Below are positions 41,556 through 48,149 of a stretch of 55,362 nucleotides of DNA, piece after piece (the first letter of the stretch is position 1; each line of letters starts with the position of its first letter). The notes beneath the pieces are model-generated. The model searched no databases, was not told the origin of the DNA, and worked only from the letters and a program-made list of their open reading frames with translations. The position numbers were made by a program, and so were the translations under genes. The stretch spans positions 1 through 55,362 of the forward strand of contig NZ_JOEH01000046.1 in assembly GCF_000719095.1 (NCBI RefSeq). Direction: 5' to 3'. This DNA comes from Streptacidiphilus jeojiense (lineage in GTDB: Bacteria > Actinomycetota > Actinomycetes > Streptomycetales > Streptomycetaceae).

Positions 41556-42098
41556 TCACTGGTGGGCGTGGACGGTGGCGGTCAGTTGCAGGTAGCGGCC
41601 CGCCATGCCCTTCATTGCGGTGATGCCGTGGGCATGGCGGTCGACGGTTGCTGTGGCAACGACTCGGAGAGTGCCGCCTTCGACGGCGGATTCGATCACG
41701 GTGAACTCGACCGGAGCATCCTCACCGTGTGCCGTGAGCGTTCCGCGAAGCGTCCAGCGACCGTCGATGTTCACTGCTCCGGCCGACGCGAAGTTGATCT
41801 CCGGGTACGAAGCGGAGTCGAGGAAGGCCCCTGACAGCACCTTCTCGTCTCGGCCCCGGTGTCCGCTTGAGAAGCTGGCGGCATCGGCCACCACTACTGC
41901 ACCGCTGGCGATGGTTGGCGTGGCGACCGTGATCCGTCCGGAGCGCAGGGTGAACGTGCCGGTCACCGTGCCGAGCCCGAACATGTGCTTGGTCGTGAAA
42001 TCGATGGTTGACCTGCTGGGATCGATCACGTAGGCGCCCGCAGGGGGGACGGTCACTGGCACCGGCGTGCCCGTTTTCGTCATCGGTTGAATTTTCAT
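41556..42098 (-). CDS. YceI family lipocalin-like protein
   Basis: 180 residues. The YceI fold is visible from GAYVIDPSRSTIDFTTKHMF through GTVTGTFTLRSGRITV, HRGRDEKVLSGAFLDSASYP and WTLRGTLTAHGEDAPVEFTV. These proteins bind isoprenoid or quinone-like ligands in a beta barrel. No signal peptide is seen, so this member is probably cytoplasmic. ATG 42098 overlaps the operator-like repeat TTGAATTTTCATG. A second ATG five codons in (42083) is an alternative that would leave the repeat free. It is divergent from the MarR gene at 42165. Confidence 0.9.
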   Translation of the reverse strand: MKIQPMTKTGTPVPVTVPPAGAYVIDPSRSTIDFTTKHMFGLGTVTGTFTLRSGRITVATPTIASGAVVVADAASFSSGHRGRDEKVLSGAFLDSASYPEINFASAGAVNIDGRWTLRGTLTAHGEDAPVEFTVIESAVEGGTLRVVATATVDRHAHGITAMKGMAGRYLQLTATVHAHQ

Positions 42099-42149
42099 GT
42101 ATTCGAGGCTAGCATCAATGCATGAAAATTCAAGACATGAAAATTCAAG
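42087..42149. promoter_or_regulatory. Three operator-like repeats between YceI and MarR genes
   Basis: CATGAAAATTCAAG occurs twice head-to-tail (42121-42134 and 42136-42149), and its reverse complement TTGAATTTTCATG is at 42087-42099, across the YceI start codon. Each copy contains the small palindrome TGAA-AA-TTCA. They fill the 66-bp gap and suit binding by the adjacent MarR protein. Confidence 0.6.
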
Positions 42150-42164
42150 TGGTAGGCTTCACGC

Positions 42165-42638
42165 ATGTCGACGGTCGAACAACACAGTCAGGAACCGCAG
42201 TGGTTGACTGCTCCGCAGCTGCGTGCGTGGCGTGAGTTGACGTTCTTGATGGGGCAGCTGCCGACGGTGTTGGACGCTCAGCTCAAGCGCGATGCCGGCC
42301 TGAGTTACCTGGAGTACTACGTGATGGCGGGCCTGACGGAGCAGCCGAATCATGAGATGCGACTGTCCGACTTGGCCAGCCGCTCCAGCGCGGAGCTTTC
42401 CCGTCTGTCGCATCTGATCAGCAGACTCGAACGGCGCGGCTTCGTGCGGCGCATGACGGACGGCGATGACCGCCGGTTCACCAGAGCCGTCATGACCGAA
42501 GCCGGACTCGCACACATGGCGGAGGCGGCGCCCGCGCATGTCGAAGAGGTCCGCGGGCTCGTCTTCGACGTCCTTGACGACTCAGAGGTCGAAGTCCTGC
42601 GCAGTTGCGTAGAAAAGATCAACAAGCAACTGCACTGA
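42165..42638 (+). CDS. MarR family regulator (paralogue of the one at 414-893)
   Basis: 157 residues. The dimerisation helix and winged helix-turn-helix are clear: LDAQLKRDAGLSYLEYYVMA, then MRLSDLASRSSAELSRLSHL and RLERRGFVRRMTDGDDRRFT. It shares the spacing and several motifs of the other MarR (RDAGL, HVEEVRGLVFD). Both stand divergent from a small-protein gene and both have TTCAAG-based operators. Likely target: the YceI gene and perhaps the esterase behind it. The ligand is unknown. Confidence 0.92.
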   Translation: MSTVEQHSQEPQWLTAPQLRAWRELTFLMGQLPTVLDAQLKRDAGLSYLEYYVMAGLTEQPNHEMRLSDLASRSSAELSRLSHLISRLERRGFVRRMTDGDDRRFTRAVMTEAGLAHMAEAAPAHVEEVRGLVFDVLDDSEVEVLRSCVEKINKQLH

Positions 42639-42693
42639 CGCGGGCGGATCAGCTACTGGCCAGGCAAGGTCTCCACGGCATTGGGGCCGGGGA

Positions 42694-43722
42694 TCAGACC
42701 TTCTCGTCAACACTCCCGGAAGTGTGGCTGTCTCCTTTGCCGGAGGGGAACAGGTGACAGGCGACCACGGACTCGCCGACCTTGACGCGGGCCGGGCGTT
42801 GCTGTCTGCAGATGTCCTCGACGTGCGGGCACCGCCCGGCGAAGGGACAGCCACTGTGGGCAACCGTCAGGGGCTCGGTGACCGTGACGCGGGCCAACCG
42901 TCGCTCCCGCTGGGCGGCCACGTCGGCCACAGGTGCCGCCGCGACCAGGGCGGCGGTGTAGGGGTGCAGGGGGTGGCCGGTGACCTGCGCGGCCGGGCCG
43001 GTCTCCATGACCTGGCCCCGGTACAGGACGACGACGCGATCGCAGAGGTTGCGGACGACCGCGAGGTTGTGGCCGATGAACAAGTAGGCCAGGCCGAGAT
43101 CGGCACGCAGGTCGGCGAGCAGATTGAGGATCTGGGCCTGTGTGGACAGGTCCAGAGCGCTCACCGGCTCGTCGCAGATGACCAGCTTGGGATTGCTGGC
43201 CAGGGCCCGGGCGATGGCGATGCGCTGGCGCTGGCCACCGGAGAAGGCGGCCGGGTAGCGGTTCGCTGCGTCGGCGGGCAGCCCGACCTGGTCGAGCAGG
43301 CCCTGCACTCGGGCCCGGGCCTGCTCGGCTGTCATCGCCCGGTGGGTCAGTAGTGGTTCGGTGAGCGTCTGACTGATCGTTCGCGCTGGGTTCAGCGAGC
43401 CGTACGGGTCCTGGAAGACCACCTGAAGGTCGGCGGTAAGCGCTCCGCGCCGTTCGGCGGGTACCGAGGTGATGTCCGTGTCTTCGAAGCGGATCCGGCC
43501 GCTGCTCGACGCGGTCAGACCGAGCACCGCCCGTCCGATGGTCGATTTCCCCGATCCGGACTCCCCGACGAGCCCGACCGCCTCGCCGGCCCCGACGTTC
43601 AGCGTGACGTCGTCCACCGCGGTGTGCGTCCGCCTGCGTCGGCCGTAGGACACCCGCAGGTGGTCGATTTCCAGTAGCCAGGCATCCGTGCGGGGCTGCA
43701 CTTCCTCAGGTGTCGGGGTCAT
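42694..43722 (-). CDS. ABC transporter ATP-binding protein (Opp/Dpp type, second ATPase)
   Basis: 342 residues from ATG 43722, whose first bases overlap the stop of the upstream fusion gene (ATGA). Walker A is GLVGESGSGKS, then the Q-loop VVFQDPYGSLNP, signature FSGGQRQR, Walker B LVICDEP and the H-loop FIGHNLAVV. The C-terminal extension has the Opp/Dpp cysteine cluster (CPFAGRCPHVEDICRQQ and a later Cys). It pairs with the ATPase half of the preceding gene to power uptake. It is the last gene of the mannosidase-transporter operon. Confidence 0.93.
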   Translation of the reverse strand: MTPTPEEVQPRTDAWLLEIDHLRVSYGRRRRTHTAVDDVTLNVGAGEAVGLVGESGSGKSTIGRAVLGLTASSSGRIRFEDTDITSVPAERRGALTADLQVVFQDPYGSLNPARTISQTLTEPLLTHRAMTAEQARARVQGLLDQVGLPADAANRYPAAFSGGQRQRIAIARALASNPKLVICDEPVSALDLSTQAQILNLLADLRADLGLAYLFIGHNLAVVRNLCDRVVVLYRGQVMETGPAAQVTGHPLHPYTAALVAAAPVADVAAQRERRLARVTVTEPLTVAHSGCPFAGRCPHVEDICRQQRPARVKVGESVVACHLFPSGKGDSHTSGSVDEKV

Positions 43723-45626
43723 CGGCCGGGCTCCGGGGCGAGGTCGTGGCCGCGGACGCAGCGGGTGGTGCGCGGGGATGGGCCGGAGACGTCCATGAGC
43801 GGGATCGGTCCTTTCTTGCAGGCGTCCGTGGCGAGTGCGCAGCGGGCGGCGAACCGGCAGCCCTCGGGCCACGCGTCCGGTGCGGGCACCGAGCCGGGGA
43901 TCACCGGCAGGCGTCCCGCGGTGTCCAGGCTCGGCATCGACCGGAGCAGCGCGCGGGTGTAGGGGTGGCGGGGTGCGCCCAGGACGCTGTCGGTCTCTCC
44001 CTGCTCGACGATCTGCCCGGCGTACATGACCGCGACGCGGTCGCAGACGTCTGCGACGACTCCGATGTCGTGGGAGACCAGCACCAGGGCGCGTTCACCC
44101 GTGGCGACGACGTTCCGGAACAGGTCGAGGATCGCTGCCTGGACGGTGACGTCCAGTGCGGTGGTGGGCTCGTCGGCGATCAGCAGGGCCGGGTCGCCGG
44201 TCAGGGCCAGGGCGATCGCGACGCGCTGCGCTATACCTCCGGAGATCTGGTGGGGGCGGCATCGCATCACACGATCGGGATCGCTGATGCCCACCTCTCG
44301 GAGCAGGTCCCCGGTCCGTGCGGCCGCGGCGCGGCGGGTGGCGCCGAAATGGCGCAGGGCCGCCCGCAGTTGGTTCCCGACGGTGTAGCAGGGGTCCAGG
44401 GCGGCCATGGGCTCCTGCGCGATGTAGGCGACGCCTCGCCCCCTGACCCGGCTCAGACGCCGCTCCGTGGTGCCGGCCAGTTCCTCGCCCGCGAACCGTA
44501 CCGAGCCTGCGGTGATCCGCTCGTCGATGGGTAGCAGACCGGGGATTGCCAGGGCAGTGACGGTCTTTCCGGAGCCGGACTCGCCGACCAGGCCGAGGAT
44601 TTCGCCTTTGCGGACGGCGAAGGTGACACCGTCGACGACCGGGCCGGAGGGGAATTCGACGACGAGCCCGTGGACGCCCAGCAGCGTTTGCGGGTCGGCG
44701 TCCGGCCGCTGGGCGGCAGTCTCGGCGAGGACGGTGCGCCGGTGCCGGACGGGACGGGGCGTGGGGCCGCCCGGAAGCGCGTCGCGGACCGTGTTGGCGA
44801 TGAGGTTGAAGGCGATGACCGTCAGGATCAATACCGCGCCGGGCGGCACCAGGAGCCAGGAGTCGACGGTGATGTTCTGCGACGCCTCGTAGATCATCTG
44901 ACCCCAGGACGGCGCTTCCGGGGATCCGCCCAGACCGAGGAACGACAGCGAGGACAGCACGATGACGCAGATCGCCATGCTGGTGGCCGCGAGCATGATG
45001 ACCGGCGCGACCACGGTCGGCAGCACGTGCCGGAACAGGATGGTCCGCAGCGGCAGACCGGACACGCGGGCGGCGTCGATGAACAACTCGTCCCGCACCG
45101 TGCGGGTGGAGTTGCGTACCAGCCGGGTCGCGGCTCCGGCTCCCAGCACGCCGAGCACGGCCATCATCACCGCGGTGTTCTGCGGGTAGATGACCGCGAG
45201 TGCGACCAGTACGACGAACGCGGGAACGGCGAAGGTGAGGTCGACCAGCCAGGAGATGACGGCGTCGGCGATCCCGCCGCGGTATCCGCTGAGCAGGCCG
45301 GCCGGGAGCCCGAGGGCCACGGCGATCGCGGTGGCCTCCGCGGCACCCCACAGCAGGGTGTCGCCGCCGTGCATCAGCCGGGACAGGACATCGCGGCCGA
45401 GACTGTCGGTGCCGAGCCAGTGCGTCGCCGACGGCGGCTTGAGCAGTTCGGTGAGGTTCTGCGTCAGCGGGTCGAACGGTGCGAGCTGGTCGGCGAAGAC
45501 GCTGGTGAGCACGACGAGGACCAGCCAGGCGACGGCCGTCAGCGTCAGGGGCGAGGTTGCGAGTGCGCGCCCGGCCCGCGCCGCCGGGCCGACCGGGCTG
45601 TCGGCATGGTGGACGACGGTGCTCAT
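43719..45626 (-). CDS. Fused Opp/Dpp permease-ATPase (DppC-DppD type)
   Basis: 635 residues from ATG 45626, overlapping the stop of the first permease gene by 4 bp. Residues 1-290 are a DppC-type permease: helix at about 28-46, FDPLTQNLTELLKPPSATHW, then GTDSLGRDVLSRL, and the EAA loop DAARVSGLPLRTILFRHVLP. From about 325 a full ATPase follows: Walker A LVGESGSGKT, Q-loop AYIAQEPMAALDP, signature ISGGIAQR (ISGG instead of LSGG), Walker B LLIADEP and LVSHDIGVV, with the Cys-rich Opp tail (CRFAARCALATDAC). There is no stop or frameshift between the halves, so this is a real gene fusion. Confidence 0.92.
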   Translation of the reverse strand: MSTVVHHADSPVGPAARAGRALATSPLTLTAVAWLVLVVLTSVFADQLAPFDPLTQNLTELLKPPSATHWLGTDSLGRDVLSRLMHGGDTLLWGAAEATAIAVALGLPAGLLSGYRGGIADAVISWLVDLTFAVPAFVVLVALAVIYPQNTAVMMAVLGVLGAGAATRLVRNSTRTVRDELFIDAARVSGLPLRTILFRHVLPTVVAPVIMLAATSMAICVIVLSSLSFLGLGGSPEAPSWGQMIYEASQNITVDSWLLVPPGAVLILTVIAFNLIANTVRDALPGGPTPRPVRHRRTVLAETAAQRPDADPQTLLGVHGLVVEFPSGPVVDGVTFAVRKGEILGLVGESGSGKTVTALAIPGLLPIDERITAGSVRFAGEELAGTTERRLSRVRGRGVAYIAQEPMAALDPCYTVGNQLRAALRHFGATRRAAAARTGDLLREVGISDPDRVMRCRPHQISGGIAQRVAIALALTGDPALLIADEPTTALDVTVQAAILDLFRNVVATGERALVLVSHDIGVVADVCDRVAVMYAGQIVEQGETDSVLGAPRHPYTRALLRSMPSLDTAGRLPVIPGSVPAPDAWPEGCRFAARCALATDACKKGPIPLMDVSGPSPRTTRCVRGHDLAPEPGR

Positions 45627-46567
45627 GCACGCCTCGCCTTGGGGTTCAGGACCCCGATCAACAGGTCGACGGCGAGGTTGACGATGACGACGCCGACCGC
45701 GAAGACCAGGACGACGCCCTGGACGACGGGGACGTCGTGGCCCAGGACACCCGACAGCAACTGGGAGCCGAGACCGGGCAGGTTGAAGATCTGCTCCACC
45801 GCCACCGTTCCGGCCAGCAGCCCCACCGTGTTGAAGCCGACGGCGGTGACGATCGGGGCGGCGGCGTTGCGCAGGCCGTGCTTGAGGACCTGGCGTCGGC
45901 GGGGAATGCCCAGTGCCCGGACGGTCCGGACGTAGTCGGCGTCCAGCGCCTCGGCCACGGCGCTGCGGGCCTGGAGGAAGATCGGGCCGATCGGGGCCAG
46001 GGACAGGGCGATGACCGGCAGGATCAGCGATTGCAGCCACTGCCCCGGGGACTGGTTCAGTTGTACGTACCCGGTCGCGGGCAGGACCCGGTACTGGATG
46101 GCGAAGAGGTAGACCAGGCCGACCGCGATCCAGTAGTTGGGGACGGCCGTCACTGCTCCGGCCGCCAGCTGCAGGATCCGGTCGACCCTGCTGCCGCGCC
46201 GCAGCGCGGCCCAGATGCCGAGGGCTGTTCCGACTGCGGCCGTGACCAGCGTCGACAGCAGGGCCAGCGACAGCGTTACGGGCAGCGCCGTCGACAGCAG
46301 CCGGCCCACGCTCTCGCTGGTGATCCATGACCTGCCGAGGTCGCCGCTCAGCAGGTTGGCGCACGTCGACAGGTACTGGTCCAGCGGCGAGCGGTGCAGT
46401 CCGAAGGCGGCGTCGAGCTGGTCGCGCTGCGCCGCTGTCGAGGTGTTGCCCAGGACATACGCGGCCGGATCGCCGTGGATCAGCTGCTGGAGGAAGAACG
46501 CCGCGGTCCAGACGACGAGCAGCAGCGGGACCGCGCCTGCGGCGCGCCGTAGCGCGAGACTCCCCAT
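45623..46567 (-). CDS. ABC transporter permease (DppB/OppB type)
   Basis: 314 residues. The first helix follows LALRRAAGAVPLLLVVWTAA. The family segment INHGDPA-like reads LIHGDPAAYVLGN, and the EAA loop is DYVRTVRALGIPRRRQVLKH. The C-terminal helices include VGFNTVGLLAGTVAVEQIFN and GVVLVFAVGVVIVNLAVDLL. It forms the membrane channel with the permease half of the next gene. It lies 6 bp downstream of the binding-protein gene. Confidence 0.93.
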   Translation of the reverse strand: MGSLALRRAAGAVPLLLVVWTAAFFLQQLIHGDPAAYVLGNTSTAAQRDQLDAAFGLHRSPLDQYLSTCANLLSGDLGRSWITSESVGRLLSTALPVTLSLALLSTLVTAAVGTALGIWAALRRGSRVDRILQLAAGAVTAVPNYWIAVGLVYLFAIQYRVLPATGYVQLNQSPGQWLQSLILPVIALSLAPIGPIFLQARSAVAEALDADYVRTVRALGIPRRRQVLKHGLRNAAAPIVTAVGFNTVGLLAGTVAVEQIFNLPGLGSQLLSGVLGHDVPVVQGVVLVFAVGVVIVNLAVDLLIGVLNPKARRA

Positions 46568-46573
46568 GCCGGG

Positions 46574-48112
46574 CTACTTCGCCGGGTGCAGCGACGACAG
46601 CAGGCAGGTTGCCAGACCGAGGTCGGTGCAGCTGACGGTGTTCGCGGTCGAGTAGGTCAAGCCGACGGTGCCGACCATGACGAACCAGGCCTGCTGGTTG
46701 ATGGTGGCGACCGCCTGATCGATAGCCGTCGACTGCGCGGTGCCCGTCGTGCCGAGGACCTGGGCGGCGAGGGCTTGGATCTGCGCGTCCTGCTGCGGGG
46801 TGTGCGGGCCGAAGTTGGCGGACACCAGGGACGCGATGCTCTGCGCGGCCGGGTCCATGCTCCACTCGAACACCATGCTGGCCCACCGTCCCGAGGTCGC
46901 CTGCTGCACGAAGTCGGTGTTGTGGTCCGAGATCTGCACCGTCACACCGATCGCGCGCAGGTACCCGGCGACGGCCTGGGCCAGCAGGTCGCCGCTCTGG
47001 GTGCTGAGCATCGGCAGGGTGAAGCCGTCGGGGTAGCCGGCCTGGGCCAGCAGGGCTTTGGCCTTGGCCGGGTCGTACGGATAGGAGGCGGCGGCGTTCG
47101 CCCGGTAGCCGGGGCTGTCCGGGCCGACGACCAGTGAGGTCGCCGTCCCGTCGGCGCCGAAACCCAGGGCCGCGATGGCCTTGCGGTCCACGGCGTAGTT
47201 CAGCGCCTGCCGGACCCGGACGTCCCCCAACGGCTTGACTGCCGCGCCGGCTTCGTCGTTGATCCAGATGCCGGCCGTGGTGATCTGAGGGGCGGGCACG
47301 ACCGTCAGACCGGCGGCCTTGTCGGCGGCGTTGGTCTGCGCGGCGCCCTGCGCCACTTGCACCTGGCCGGACCGGACGGCCGAGTCGAGGGCCTGCTGGG
47401 AGCTGTAGACCCGCAACGTGACCTTGCCGTAGGGGAAGGCCGCTTTGTTCCAGTAGGTCGCGCGTCGGGTGAAGGTGTACTGCTGGCCGGAGGTCGTGCC
47501 GGAGGCGTCCAGGGTGTAGGGGCCCGAACCGTCCGGTTGGTCGTTCAGGCTCGAAGGGTGGGCCAGGGCCTTCGGGCTCACGATGAACCCGGCTCCGGTG
47601 GCGAAGTCGAAGGGCAGGTCCGTGACCGGCACCGTCGAGGTGAAGCGGACGGTGGTCGCATTCACCACTGTCGTGGTGAGGTTCTTGATGTACGTGACGA
47701 GGCTGCCGGCCGGTGAAGCGGTCCTGGCGTAGTCGAAGTTGGCTTTGACCGCGGCCGCGTCCAGGGGTGTCCCGTCGGCGAAGGCGATCCCCGGACGCAG
47801 TGTCATCTCAAGGGTGGTGGGGTTCGGCTCGGTCCAGGAGGTGGCGATGCCGGGGCCCACCTTGTCGGGTCCGGTCAGCGTCGTCAGCGAGTCGTAGACG
47901 GCGGAGGTGTAGTTGAGGCTGTAGTTCGGGCCGTTGGGGACGAGCCACGGGTTGAAGTTGATCGTGGCGAACTGCAGGCCGATCGCTATGGCGCGGGTTC
48001 CGCCGCTGCCGGAGGTGGATGTGGGGGTGGAGGACGGGCCGCCGCAGGCTGCCACGGCGGTGGCGGTCAGGGCGGCTATCGCTGCGCAGAGTGCTGCACG
48101 CTTGGCGAACAT
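46574..48112 (-). CDS. ABC transporter substrate-binding lipoprotein (SBP_bac_5)
   Basis: 512 residues. The lipoprotein signal ends in TAVAAC with the acylated Cys at 23, followed by a Ser/Thr/Gly linker. The family-5 fold is shown by LEMTLRPGIAFADGTPLDAA, SGPYTLDASG, VRVRQALNYAVDRKAI and YDPAKAKALLAQAGYPDGF. Family 5 proteins usually bind oligopeptides, but in several bacteria close relatives bind manno- or cello-oligosaccharides. Because a beta-mannosidase is encoded 37 bp upstream in the same operon, an oligosaccharide ligand is favoured here (inference). Confidence 0.92.
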   Translation of the reverse strand: MFAKRAALCAAIAALTATAVAACGGPSSTPTSTSGSGGTRAIAIGLQFATINFNPWLVPNGPNYSLNYTSAVYDSLTTLTGPDKVGPGIATSWTEPNPTTLEMTLRPGIAFADGTPLDAAAVKANFDYARTASPAGSLVTYIKNLTTTVVNATTVRFTSTVPVTDLPFDFATGAGFIVSPKALAHPSSLNDQPDGSGPYTLDASGTTSGQQYTFTRRATYWNKAAFPYGKVTLRVYSSQQALDSAVRSGQVQVAQGAAQTNAADKAAGLTVVPAPQITTAGIWINDEAGAAVKPLGDVRVRQALNYAVDRKAIAALGFGADGTATSLVVGPDSPGYRANAAASYPYDPAKAKALLAQAGYPDGFTLPMLSTQSGDLLAQAVAGYLRAIGVTVQISDHNTDFVQQATSGRWASMVFEWSMDPAAQSIASLVSANFGPHTPQQDAQIQALAAQVLGTTGTAQSTAIDQAVATINQQAWFVMVGTVGLTYSTANTVSCTDLGLATCLLSSLHPAK

Positions 48113-48149
48113 TCGAAGGCTCCCTTCGTCATTGACGGGTGGGCCGGGG

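Noticed and set aside
43723..43872. Longer start for the last ABC ATPase
   Set aside because: The ATG at 43722 overlaps the previous stop, as expected for coupling; the extension is not family-like.
45627..46886. Extension of the permease-ATPase fusion upstream to 1055 residues
   Set aside because: The added part lies antiparallel in frame to the DppB gene and reads as Arg/Pro-rich noise; ATG 45626 fits the DppC N-terminus.
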